Positions 45,137 to 53,819 of a DNA stretch of 64,000 nt are shown piece after piece. Both the position numbers and the translations under genes were made by a program. Where the stretch lies: assembly GCA_003167365.1 (NCBI GenBank), contig PMTM01000003.1, forward strand, positions 97,645-161,644, written 5' to 3'. Each line of letters starts with the position of its first letter. Within the stretch, counting starts at the first letter, position 1. The notes beneath the pieces were generated by a model, which searched no databases, was not told the origin of the DNA, and worked only from the letters and a program-made list of their open reading frames with translations. This DNA comes from Spartobacteria bacterium (GTDB lineage Bacteria; Verrucomicrobiota; Verrucomicrobiia; Chthoniobacterales; UBA10450).

Positions 45137-46822
45137 TCAGATGACGCCGCTGGAGCTTGATCGCGCATCAACGCCGAGCGGGCGCACCGGCGCGATTTTG
45201 ACAACGTTCTCCGGCTCGTAGTCGATCAACTTGAGCCAGTCCTCCGTGACATCGCTGGCCGGAAAGATGTCGTTTTCAGCGTACTCGGCGTTGAACGCGA
45301 GCCGCAGATCGTTTTCGCTAATGCCCTCGGCAAAGCCGGTAGAAATTGCGCGCTTGATCGCCATTGCTTTCGCGCGCTCGACGATCGACGCGATGATCGC
45401 GCCGCTGATGAGATCGCTCCGATAAGCAATTTCCTTCCGGCCGCTGCGCAACGTCACTTCGAGGAATTTGTTTTCTTCGCGGCGCGCAAACTGCCATTCC
45501 ACAAAGCGCTCGATCAAACGAGCAATGGCCTCGCCGATATGGTCGGCTTCCTTAGCGAGCACCCCGTCGTAAGGAAGATCGTCCGTGAGATAAATTCGAT
45601 AAATATCCCGCGCTCCGGCGCGATTCGGTCGATTGACTTTGATCTTCCGGTCGATCCGGCCCGGCCGCAAAATCGCGGGGTCGATCAAGTCGGCACGATT
45701 GGAAGCGAGGATAATGACGACGTCGTTGAGCGAATCGATTCCGTCCATCTCGGAGCAGAACATCGGAACAAGCGTCGAAAGAATATTCGAGTAACGCGAA
45801 GCGCGACGCGTGCCGAGAATCGATTCCGCCTCGTCGATGAAAACGAAAGGCATCAAGCCTTCGCGCCGTTTTTCGCGCGCCGTCGCAAAAACTTCGCGCA
45901 CTTGTCGTTCCGATTCGCCCACCCACATATTCAAAATCTCCGGGCCTTTAATGTGCATGAAATACTCGCGCATCTCCGCGCCGGTTTTTTCGCGAAGTTG
46001 CTTCGTTAAATTGTATGCGGTCGCTTTGCCGATGAGCGTCTTGCCGCAACCGGGCGGACCGTAGAGCAGGAAACCTTTCGGCGTCGCATGGCGGAATTTT
46101 TGGAAAAGATCGACATGCAAAATCGGGAGTTCAATCGCATCCTTGATCGCCTGAATCGCGGCTTCCTGTCCACCGATTCTTTCCCAAGGCAACTCGGGCA
46201 CTTCATCAAGATAATGCTCGTGCGATTTGGCGCTCGAAAGCATCTCAAGCGCCATCCGGTAATTCGGATCGACCCGCACCTCGTCTCCTGATTTCAATGC
46301 GGATCCGGCAAGGTCGGAGGAGCGTTCCAAGACGATCGACTGCGTCCCATGTTCCGAACCGACGCGCAAACGATCTTCCCCAATCACCTCAGCAATCTTC
46401 GTTACCGGGCCAGCCGTTTCAAAACCGAGATCGCCTACAATTACATAGGCCTCGTTCACAAGAACGCGCGTTCCCTTCTTCAGTTTCGCGAGCGGAATGC
46501 GCGGATCGACGTTGCAATAATAGTCGGCGCCACCCACCACGATATGCGCAGTGTCGCGTGACGTCGCTCCGAGAAATGTGCCGATGCGATTCGCCGGCGA
46601 AGTCACTTTCTTGATGACCTCCTCGAGCTTGCCGATCATGCGGCCAGCCTCAGTGATTGTTTCTTCCTGGTCGGCGATGCTCGATCTCAGATCGAGCAGA
46701 TCGCGACGCATGGGGTCGCCCGGTGGAAGGGACGCGAGCACGCGATCGAGTCGATCCAGAATTGAAAGCTCATGTGGACCGTCTTCCAGGTCCTCGAATC
46801 GTTCTTCGCGCTCGTCGCTCAT
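45137..46822 (-). CDS. mpa: ARC/Mpa-type proteasome-associated AAA ATPase
   Basis: A 561-residue hexameric unfoldase of the bacterial ARC/Mpa class. It has an N-terminal helical coiled coil (about 40-75, LLDLRSSIADQEETITEAGRMIGKLEEVI), tandem OB domains (about 78-200), and an AAA domain with Walker A GPPGCGKT (255-262), pore loop IKGPEILNMWVGE and Walker B FVFIDE (326-331). The sensor region ILASNRADLIDPAILRPGRIDRKI follows, then a C-terminal helical part. The protein ends PLGVDARSSSSGVI and lacks the terminal QYL motif that docks actinobacterial Mpa to the 20S proteasome. It is on the same strand as dop, 1.7 kb apart. Confidence 0.92.
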   Translation of the reverse strand: MSDEREERFEDLEDGPHELSILDRLDRVLASLPPGDPMRRDLLDLRSSIADQEETITEAGRMIGKLEEVIKKVTSPANRIGTFLGATSRDTAHIVVGGADYYCNVDPRIPLAKLKKGTRVLVNEAYVIVGDLGFETAGPVTKIAEVIGEDRLRVGSEHGTQSIVLERSSDLAGSALKSGDEVRVDPNYRMALEMLSSAKSHEHYLDEVPELPWERIGGQEAAIQAIKDAIELPILHVDLFQKFRHATPKGFLLYGPPGCGKTLIGKATAYNLTKQLREKTGAEMREYFMHIKGPEILNMWVGESERQVREVFATAREKRREGLMPFVFIDEAESILGTRRASRYSNILSTLVPMFCSEMDGIDSLNDVVIILASNRADLIDPAILRPGRIDRKIKVNRPNRAGARDIYRIYLTDDLPYDGVLAKEADHIGEAIARLIERFVEWQFARREENKFLEVTLRSGRKEIAYRSDLISGAIIASIVERAKAMAIKRAISTGFAEGISENDLRLAFNAEYAENDIFPASDVTEDWLKLIDYEPENVVKIAPVRPLGVDARSSSSGVI

Positions 46823-46990
46823 CGTTTGTCTCAGTCCATTCCCAATAATCGAATGCGATTATATCTTTTCAGGAGCTGCTTAGCAATCTCGTAACAGCCG
46901 TGGGTTTGCATATTCGACAATTGGGCACGAAAAAAGTTTAAAATTGCAGCTCCGCGTCTTCACCCGCAGTTTGGATCGCGCAAAATGATC

Positions 46991-47027
46991 CGCAGCGAGG
47001 TTGCGGCTGAGGACAGCCGCCGCTACA
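46991..47027. repeat. half palindrome of the GCGGCTGAGGACAGCCGC family
   Basis: TTGCGGCTGAGGACAGCCGCCGCTACAC is the same unit as the right half of 55460-55525. It lies 16 bases upstream of tRNA-Asp. Confidence 0.7.
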
Positions 47028-47042
47028 CTCTGTTTTTTTCGA

Positions 47043-47116
47043 GGAGTCTTAGCTCAATTGGTTAGAGCGCCGCCCTGTCACGGCGGAGGTTGCGGGTTCG
47101 AGCCCCGTAGACTCCG
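47043..47116 (+). tRNA. tRNA-Asp(GTC)
   Basis: Acceptor arms GGAGTCT/AGACTCC are paired, with discriminator G. The D-arm contains AGCTCAATTGGTTAGAGC, the anticodon stem-loop CCGCCCTGTCACGGCGG shows GTC, and the T-arm is GCGGGTTCGAGCCCCGT. CCA is not encoded. Confidence 0.97.
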
Positions 47117-47176
47117 GATTTTCGCCAGATTGCAATGAGCCGATTTTTCCTTTGCTGGCGCAACGCGTAAGAACGA

Positions 47177-48205
47177 CTAAAAACGAAACGAAAAACCGGC
47201 GCGAACGCGATAGGTCGGCGCGGTTTGAAATGAAGTCGTGTTCATGATCACCGGCAGATCGACGCTGACCTCTCCATTCCAGCGGCCGGCACTGGCAAGA
47301 ATGCGCGGGCCGAGAAAGAGCGAGGTCACCCCGGTGTCGGTATCGGGCTGGCCTTCAAATTCATCGTAGCCCTTAGTTTCGCCCGATACGACGAACTGTA
47401 AGCCAACGGTGGTTTTCGGCCGCCGAATGAAATCAAAGCCGGGTCCGCCGCTCCACGAAAAGTCATTGGCAAAACGGTACTGATAATCACCTTTCGTGCG
47501 ATAGGTGTATTGCGCGTCTGCTTGAAAGAACAATGCCTTGTATCGGAGTAAAGCCTGCGCCCCGAAGATTGCGTCCACTGAACCGGTGCCCAGCGTGAGA
47601 TCATGACCGCCGATACCGCTATCAGGCGCGCCGGGAATTTCGACTTCGTTGAAATTTTCCTTTAGCCGGCTGGTGTCGCCGGTTGGCAGCTTGATGCCGG
47701 CGGTGAGATTCACAATCGCGCTGAAATCGGGCTCGTGAATCATCGGAACCGGATTTTTGTCCTCCTTCGACATTGCGCTGTTGATCCCGGAGGCATTTGT
47801 CCTGAACGCGATAAAATTCGCGATCAACGACATATCGCCGAAGCCGAAGATGTTTCCCCGGTCGATGGCGAACCCGTCAGGCCGTTTGAAGTCACGATCG
47901 ATGAACGGGAGACTGACCTGCACGCCGAGCCGATTATCGAGAACCGGAAGCGTCGTGCCAATGACCACCTGCGTGATCGAGCTATTAAGATACTCACCGG
48001 TGGGATTCGCAACTCCATGACCGTCCAATAGATCGGTGCCGAAGTGAGTGAATTGTTCCGCGATGCCTGCGTAAATACCGAATTTATTTTCCTGCTGACC
48101 TGCTTCCAATTGCGGCGTGTAACAGCCGCAGAGATCGCAAGCCTGCGCCATCGTCGCGCTGGTCACGATTAGAATTAACGGCAAAAATAAACGTAAGAAT
48201 TTCAT
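47177..48205 (-). CDS. outer-membrane beta-barrel candidate with N-terminal CDLCGC motif
   Basis: A 342-residue exported protein. The signal peptide (FLRLFLPLILIVTSATMAQA) is followed directly by CDLCGCYTPQ, a possible metal- or haem-binding motif. The rest consists of alternating strands typical of a transporter-like barrel (FGIYAGIAEQFTHFG, LGVQVSLPFIDRDF, FSAIVNLTAGIKLPTGDTSRLKE, TTVGLQFVVSGETKG, TYRVRAGFSFRF with terminal Phe). It resembles the loosely defined MetA/phenol-degradation-type outer-membrane family. Its likely partner is the HPCSLC protein just upstream on the same strand. Confidence 0.7.
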   Translation of the reverse strand: MKFLRLFLPLILIVTSATMAQACDLCGCYTPQLEAGQQENKFGIYAGIAEQFTHFGTDLLDGHGVANPTGEYLNSSITQVVIGTTLPVLDNRLGVQVSLPFIDRDFKRPDGFAIDRGNIFGFGDMSLIANFIAFRTNASGINSAMSKEDKNPVPMIHEPDFSAIVNLTAGIKLPTGDTSRLKENFNEVEIPGAPDSGIGGHDLTLGTGSVDAIFGAQALLRYKALFFQADAQYTYRTKGDYQYRFANDFSWSGGPGFDFIRRPKTTVGLQFVVSGETKGYDEFEGQPDTDTGVTSLFLGPRILASAGRWNGEVSVDLPVIMNTTSFQTAPTYRVRAGFSFRF

Positions 48206-48321
48206 ATTGATTCCTCCAAAAAGTAGGAACGATGCGGCCTATCGGCGCGGCCGTTCCAGGTTGTTATTGCGTGAGGCTGCGACTCGCGCACAACGCGCGG
48301 CGCAATCGACTCGATCGCCAG

Positions 48322-48702
48322 CTAGCTCAAGAATGAGCGTGGCGGAGGAAGCAGCGGTGGTTGTCTGCGTTCGGAGGAAAAAAATCGAGCGGTCGCGTAC
48401 TCGAATGGCACGTATGGCGGCAACAATCGAACCGTTCGAGTGGAACAGATCAGGTCGATCTTGAATGTCGGAACCTGGAGATCAGACTTCTTCTCCGAGT
48501 TCTTGCCATTGTTGACGGCATGACAAAGCGAACATGGATGATCGCCATCAAAAGTCTGGGCGATCGCCACTCGCAGCGATTGTTGCTTTGAGTAATTCAC
48601 GATCATCGATGTCCAGGCGGCGGATTGAAGTGCAAGCCAATGCAATCCAATCGCGAGGCAAAGCGCGAAGATCGTGACGATGCGACCGGCACAGCGAAAC
48701 AC
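48322..48702 (-). CDS. membrane-anchored protein with HPCSLC motif
   Basis: A 126-residue protein with an N-terminal hydrophobic segment (IVTIFALCLAIGLHWLALQSA). Then comes VAIAQTFDGDHPCSLCHAVNNGKNSEKK, a conserved HPCxLC motif that could hold copper or haem, and a Pro-rich tail (RRQPPLLPPPRSF). Short proteins with this motif and a CDLCGC-type barrel next door suggest a metal-handling pair, but that is inference. 116 bases separate it from the barrel gene. Confidence 0.65.
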   Translation of the reverse strand: MFRCAGRIVTIFALCLAIGLHWLALQSAAWTSMIVNYSKQQSLRVAIAQTFDGDHPCSLCHAVNNGKNSEKKSDLQVPTFKIDLICSTRTVRLLPPYVPFEYATARFFSSERRQPPLLPPPRSFLS

Positions 48703-48842
48703 GGCCGCGAGGCTAGTGACCGCCTAAGTCACTGTCAACCGGATAGAGAGCGACCGCCGCGACTAGAACTTAAAGTCCAGACCGGCGCGCACGATGTGGC
48801 CGTCCGTCTTTGTATCGAAGTCGCTGTCGAAGGGATTGCCGT

Positions 48843-50393
48843 TCACTTCGTGAAGGAGCCGTTGCCTTCGTCGAGATATATTGTCGATCCTACACGGAAG
48901 ATTTTTAGCTTTTGACGCCAGGTCCCGGAAGGAAAGTCGCGCTTTACGTCAAGAAATTCCGGTTCCGGTCTTGGAACGGCAAGATCGCTGTCCGCCAACA
49001 CTTCACTCAAAATTCGCCCGTCCATTTTCTTCGGTGGCGTAATCCCGAGTATGCTTAGAATCGTCGGCGCCAGATCCACATTGCCGGTGGGATAATCATC
49101 GGTTGTGCCGCGCCGGAGACTCGGCCCGGCCGCAATCAAAGTATTATGCATATCGAACCGGCTTAGCGTCGCATGGGTCCCCCTTCCAGCGGCGCTCTGC
49201 CAGTCCGCGTCGATCATTCCCGGCACGCCGAATTGATTCTTCTGGTCGTTCCAGCGAAACGACATCACCACATCCGGCGCATGTTCGTTGTCGATCTTCG
49301 CTTGCTCGAGGCCGAACGTTCCCGGCATTTTGTTGCGCGTTAAAATCACACCGGCAAAATCGGACTGCTGCAAAAATTCTACCAGACGGCTCGTGACTGC
49401 GGCATCGTGCTGAACAACATAGAAAAATACGGTGCCACCGTTGCCCGACAACATGATCTGTCCGGGTTTTGGATTGTCGCCAGATTCGGTAGTCACATCG
49501 AATTTCGCTTCGCTCAAAATTTTTGGCAGATCGATCGAGCGCTCGATGGTCGAGAAACCGTGGTCCGAAACGACAAAGATGTCCGTGCTTGCTCGTGCGC
49601 CGAGCCGATCCAGCGCGGAAAGGACAGCGGCGAGATTATCGTCAGCGGATTTGACCGCAGCGCGCGCTTCCGGCGAACCGGGCGCGGTTGCATGTTGAGT
49701 TCCATCCGGTTCGCTTAACCACAAAAGTGAAAACGCGGGAACGCGGTCCTTCCAAAAAACGTCGGTCAACGCCTTCGTCGTCCAGGCATCTTTTTGGGCA
49801 TAAGTAGTTGGAAATGGCCCAGCTAATTTGACGAGGGCCGCGAGGGCTTCGCCTGATTGCATTTGGCCGGAAACAAGCACCGCGGAATCTTTGTCCCGCT
49901 TTGAATCGAAATGCCGATCTTGCAAGAGTCCGACCGTTTTCGCCGTGGCCGTAACGGTTTGGCGGCCGGCCGCTCGAACCAACTCGGCGATGGTCGGGAA
50001 AGCGACATACTTTCCGCCGGTCAATGCATCGCCCTTCTTAACCACTTCGGCATTCTCGACGTCGATTGATTTCTTGTTCTCGATCTCCGGCTGATAAACG
50101 TGATTGGCAATGATTCCGCTGTGACCCGGGTAAACGCCGGTGACAAGCGCAGTGCCATTCACGTTTGTTGCGCTCGGGTAAACCGAATGATGATTGCGAA
50201 AGACGATGCCGGCCTTCGCCAATTTCCAAAGCGCGGGAGTGTCTTGCTCAGTCGCGGAATCGGGACGCATTCCATCCCAGACAATCACGACGACATGGCG
50301 CTGGGCTGCGGCGGCCGGCTCGGCACCGGATGCGCAACATGCGCAGATGATCAGGGTTAAGATCGAGATCGTCCGCTTGATAGGAATTCTCAT
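48843..50393 (-). CDS. alkaline-phosphatase-superfamily phosphodiesterase (nucleotide pyrophosphatase-like)
   Basis: A 516-residue secreted enzyme: signal peptide (TISILTLIICACCASGAE), then VVVIVWDGMRPDSAT (metal Asp), the nucleophile Thr in HHSVYPSATNVNGTALVTG, LLWLSEPDGTQH, FVVSDHGFSTIE, and RGTHATLSRFDMHNTLIAAGPSLRRG with VDLAPTILSILGI. All metal sites of the NPP/type-I phosphodiesterase family are present. Substrates could be nucleotide or sugar phosphodiesters. Its ATG overlaps the stop of the upstream MFS gene by four bases. Confidence 0.85.
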   Translation of the reverse strand: MRIPIKRTISILTLIICACCASGAEPAAAAQRHVVVIVWDGMRPDSATEQDTPALWKLAKAGIVFRNHHSVYPSATNVNGTALVTGVYPGHSGIIANHVYQPEIENKKSIDVENAEVVKKGDALTGGKYVAFPTIAELVRAAGRQTVTATAKTVGLLQDRHFDSKRDKDSAVLVSGQMQSGEALAALVKLAGPFPTTYAQKDAWTTKALTDVFWKDRVPAFSLLWLSEPDGTQHATAPGSPEARAAVKSADDNLAAVLSALDRLGARASTDIFVVSDHGFSTIERSIDLPKILSEAKFDVTTESGDNPKPGQIMLSGNGGTVFFYVVQHDAAVTSRLVEFLQQSDFAGVILTRNKMPGTFGLEQAKIDNEHAPDVVMSFRWNDQKNQFGVPGMIDADWQSAAGRGTHATLSRFDMHNTLIAAGPSLRRGTTDDYPTGNVDLAPTILSILGITPPKKMDGRILSEVLADSDLAVPRPEPEFLDVKRDFPSGTWRQKLKIFRVGSTIYLDEGNGSFTK

Positions 50394-51988
50394 TGCTTCA
50401 TAGACGATGCATTGTTTTTGGGGCGCGTGCCGATAAATAATAACGATGTCATTCCGCTGACAAGCGCGAGCGCTGCACCGGCAAGCATTATACTGCGGAA
50501 ACCCGTCACGAAAGATTCGTTGATCGATCGTCGCATCATCTCGCGCATCGGCGGCCCGATTTCGCTCGGAAGAATTACGGCGCCGAGATTGATTCGTTGA
50601 TCGTCAATTGAATGCCGAACGGATGCAGGCAGTTCGGGCGCGGACAAATGATGATCGAGCGAGCGATTGAAAACTTGTAACATCACGACGCCGAGGGCGG
50701 CAATAGCCAGCAATCCGGCCGTGCGCGCAACGGCGTTGTTAATTCCCGATGCGACCCCAACGCGATTGCGCGGCACCGCGTTCATGACCGTCGTGGTTAA
50801 TGGCGCGACGCTCACAGCCATTCCCAACCCGAGAACCACAATCGCCGGAAAAAACTTACTCCAATAATCGGCTCCAACTCCGGGCACCACAAACAGAGCG
50901 AACCCCGCGGCAGCGATGATTGGACCGATGATAAGCGGAAGCTTGGCTCCATAACGTTCCACCAGTCCGCCGGACCAGCGTGAAAGGACAAAGACAATGA
51001 GAATAAATGGAAGCAACGCCGCTCCGGCCGCGGTGGCGGTGTAATTTTGTACTTGAATCAAATTCAACGGCAGGAAAAAAAACGTGCCGGTAAGCGCGCT
51101 GTAAAGAAAAAGTGTGAGCAAGTTCGAACCAGCGAAATCGCGCGAATGAAAGAGACTAAGCGGTAACATCGGGTTTCGCGTCCGCGCTTCGACGAACAAA
51201 AATACGAGCAGGAGAAAACTCCCGCCAAACAGCGCGATCAGCACGGCGGGATGGCTGAAACCCAGTCGCGAGGACTCGATCAAACCGTAAACGAGCGACC
51301 CGAGACCGATCGTGGCCAGCACTGCGCCGAACCAGTCAATCCTCGCGTTTTCGTTCTCATTCCGGCTTTCCGGCACGCGATAGATTGAAATTAGCAAAAC
51401 GACTATCGCCAGCGGCAGATTAATAAAAAAGACCGCGCGCCAGGAAATATGCTCAATCAACCACCCACCGATGACGGGACCAATCGCAGCCGTGATCGCG
51501 GTGAAACCGGACCATGTGCCGATGGCGCGACCGCGATCTTCCTCGCGGAACGATGCGCTGATAATAGCAAGACTCCCCGGCACAAGCAGAGCGCCGCCGG
51601 CGCCTTGCATCGCACGGGCGAGAATCAATTGCTGAATGTTGCTGGCTAATCCGCACCCAGCGGAGGCGAGAGAGAAAAGTATGACCCCGATACCGAAAAC
51701 GCGGCGACGGCCATAATGATCTCCGAGCGAACCTCCGAGCAGCAGCAACGCCGAGAGCAAAAGCGAATAGGCTTCAACCACCCACTGAACATCAACCACG
51801 CTGGCGTTGAGATTCGCTTGCAGCGCCGGCAAAGCCACGTTGACGACCGTGCTGTCGATAAACACCATGCTCGATCCGAGGATCATGGCAGTGAGAATCC
51901 AGCGCTCCGAAGATTTCGGGCAGGGCGCGGCTGCCGCCTTCGAACGAATGACGGCTTCATCGCAGGGTGTTTGAACGAAGGTTGCCAT
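50390..51988 (-). CDS. DHA2-family MFS drug:proton antiporter (EmrB/QacA-like)
   Basis: A 532-residue transporter with 14 predicted membrane segments. Hallmarks: LTAMILGSSMVFIDSTVVNVALPALQANL (motif D1 with the membrane Asp), LLLGGSLGDHYGRRRVFGIGVILF (motif A), LVPGSLAIISASFREEDRGRAIGTWSGFTAITAAIGPVIGGWLIEHISWRAVFFINLP (motif C). It exports drugs or metabolites by proton exchange. It is first in an operon with the phosphodiesterase at 48843. It is divergent from the gene at 52127. Confidence 0.93.
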   Translation of the reverse strand: MATFVQTPCDEAVIRSKAAAAPCPKSSERWILTAMILGSSMVFIDSTVVNVALPALQANLNASVVDVQWVVEAYSLLLSALLLLGGSLGDHYGRRRVFGIGVILFSLASAGCGLASNIQQLILARAMQGAGGALLVPGSLAIISASFREEDRGRAIGTWSGFTAITAAIGPVIGGWLIEHISWRAVFFINLPLAIVVLLISIYRVPESRNENENARIDWFGAVLATIGLGSLVYGLIESSRLGFSHPAVLIALFGGSFLLLVFLFVEARTRNPMLPLSLFHSRDFAGSNLLTLFLYSALTGTFFFLPLNLIQVQNYTATAAGAALLPFILIVFVLSRWSGGLVERYGAKLPLIIGPIIAAAGFALFVVPGVGADYWSKFFPAIVVLGLGMAVSVAPLTTTVMNAVPRNRVGVASGINNAVARTAGLLAIAALGVVMLQVFNRSLDHHLSAPELPASVRHSIDDQRINLGAVILPSEIGPPMREMMRRSINESFVTGFRSIMLAGAALALVSGMTSLLFIGTRPKNNASSMKQ

Positions 51989-52126
51989 TGCGTGGACTAA
52001 TCGTCAGATGCTGATTTCATTGACGCTGTGAGAAATCGCAAGTTTTCCCAAGTGCAAATTCCGAAATTTTCGGCAGCCGAAGAGCCAGCATTAACCGTTC
52101 ACACAGAGTTCTTAGCCATCATCCTC

Positions 52127-53140
52127 ATGCGGAAGATTATTATTTTAGCATTTATCGCAGCCCCGTTGGCTTTCGTATCCGCCGAACAATTGATTCCAAC
52201 GGCGGATGGAACGAGTTGGCAATACCAGATGACGCAGGAGGCGGGCGAAGGGCTTCGCCTCTCCAACCTAACACCTGACGCTGATGGAAAGGTTCAGCTC
52301 CTCGTGACTTACCGGATTAATGGTGCGACAAACATCGACGGCAAAGATCTTCTGAAATTTGAAATGCATCGCGACGGCGTAGTCACAAACACAGACCTTC
52401 TCACGGTGAATGAGCACGGAATCATTTGCTCGGCGCGGATCGATCAGGATGGCGAAATGACCAAACTCGACCCGCCGCAAATCATGGTCGCGGCGCCGTT
52501 GCAAACCGGAACGAGCTGGGATTTCAACGGTGACGTCGCCGGAACCAAGGTGCATCAGCATTATGGCGTTATCGGCGAACAAGATATCACTGTCCCGGCG
52601 GGGAAGTTTCGTGCGTTCCAAATTCGCGGCGTGCAAACTTCGCGAAATCCGGTCACGATTGATCGCTGGTTTGTGAAGGGGACGGGAATTGTTAAAGACG
52701 TCACAACGACGCGCTCCGAAAATGGCGATTTACTGCGGCGCATTTCACTGGAATTAAAGGAGCGCCCGAAAGTTGCGGCCCGACCGCAGGTGAAGTCCGC
52801 TGCTTCTACAAAACTGACGGTCACCGTGAGCAAGGAAGTGGCCGGCCAAGGGACGGCGCAGTTCGGACCCGACACCGAGAAAATCTACGCGCGCTGGGGG
52901 GGCCATGACTTGCGACCGGAGGCAAAGATTCGCGTCGTGTGGATCGCCGAAAATATAGGCGACATCGCGCCGCCCAATTACACCATTGATGAGGCAAGCA
53001 CCCTCGCCGGCGCTTCGTACGCGCACGGCATTTTTACCCTTTCGCGGCCTGACGAGGGCTGGGTGCCAGGTGATTATCGCGTCGAGTTTTATCTCGATGA
53101 CGCGCTCGCTGGTACGGTGAAGCTGAAGTTAATGAAGTAA
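52127..53140 (+). CDS. secreted two-domain protein of unknown function
   Basis: The ATG at 52127 gives the signal peptide MRKIIILAFIAAPLAFVSA. The N-terminal domain (about 20-215) has IPTADGTSWQYQMTQEAG, a lipoprotein-like fold with VPAGKFRAFQIRG and RWFVKGTGIVKD, resembling TapB/DUF3108-type proteins. The C-terminal domain (about 230-337) contains FGPDTEKIYARWGGHDLRPEAKIRVVWIAENIGDIAPPNYTIDEAST and WVPGDYRVEFYLDDALAG, common in exported Verrucomicrobia proteins. No enzyme motif is visible. Confidence 0.75.
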   Translation: MRKIIILAFIAAPLAFVSAEQLIPTADGTSWQYQMTQEAGEGLRLSNLTPDADGKVQLLVTYRINGATNIDGKDLLKFEMHRDGVVTNTDLLTVNEHGIICSARIDQDGEMTKLDPPQIMVAAPLQTGTSWDFNGDVAGTKVHQHYGVIGEQDITVPAGKFRAFQIRGVQTSRNPVTIDRWFVKGTGIVKDVTTTRSENGDLLRRISLELKERPKVAARPQVKSAASTKLTVTVSKEVAGQGTAQFGPDTEKIYARWGGHDLRPEAKIRVVWIAENIGDIAPPNYTIDEASTLAGASYAHGIFTLSRPDEGWVPGDYRVEFYLDDALAGTVKLKLMK

Positions 53141-53315
53141 GGTTACGCCTTACACAGAAAATTCCCTCTTTCGCCGTAAGACTGCGTTTGACATCAGCGA
53201 GCGATATTCCCCAGAATCGGCTTAACCAAATACCCGCATGATCCGGCCGATTTTCTCATAACAACGGTTTACCGGGGAGAGGCATCGAGCGTATCGCGCA
53301 AAAACTAGAACCCAT

Positions 53316-53798
53316 ATGAACTCAAACCTTGCTTCAAAACTAAAGCATCTCGTAGCCGCTCTGACTGTCATTGTATTCGTCGCAGTTGCGTCGCTCGGCC
53401 ACCTGACCGCTCAGTCGGCCGTCACATTGCCAATGAAAATCGATAGCGACATCAGTGGCATTGGCCTTGAACTCACATCTGTCCAGAGAACAGCCGATAC
53501 GATCATGGTTCGATTCAAATACATCAGCACTCGTGAGAAGCCCACCAGGATTGACGACGAAACCAAGCAGGACGTCAGCGACATCTATTACGTCGATGCC
53601 AAGAACAAGAAGAAGTATCCCATTATTAAGGATACGGAGGGCAAGCCGTTGTCGAGCAATCTGAAATATTTTGAAGTTGGGGCCGGAGAAACAAAAGCCG
53701 GCTGGGCGAAGTTCCCTGCGCCGCCACCAGATGTAACGGCTATCTCTGTTTACATTCCCGGCGCGCCCCCATTTGAGAACGTCCCGATCGCACAGTAA
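53316..53798 (+). CDS. secreted protein of unknown function
   Basis: A signal peptide (KHLVAALTVIVFVAVASLGHLTA) precedes a small beta-rich domain: ISGIGLELTSVQRTADTIMVRFKYIS, DDETKQDVSDIYYVDAKNKKKYPIIKDTEGKPLSSNLKYFEVGAGETKAGWAKFPAPP and ISVYIPGAPPFENVPI. The layout recalls DUF4352-like immunoglobulin folds. It is followed 21 bases later by the OmpA-family gene on the same strand, probably one transcript, so an envelope role is likely. Confidence 0.7.
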   Translation: MNSNLASKLKHLVAALTVIVFVAVASLGHLTAQSAVTLPMKIDSDISGIGLELTSVQRTADTIMVRFKYISTREKPTRIDDETKQDVSDIYYVDAKNKKKYPIIKDTEGKPLSSNLKYFEVGAGETKAGWAKFPAPPPDVTAISVYIPGAPPFENVPIAQ

Positions 53799-53819
53799 AC
53801 CGAGCAACTGATTTCAAAT

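Noticed and set aside
46823-47042. Search for a pup gene next to mpa
   Set aside because: The gap holds only a repeat and the tRNA; no frame ends in GGE or GGQ in any direction.
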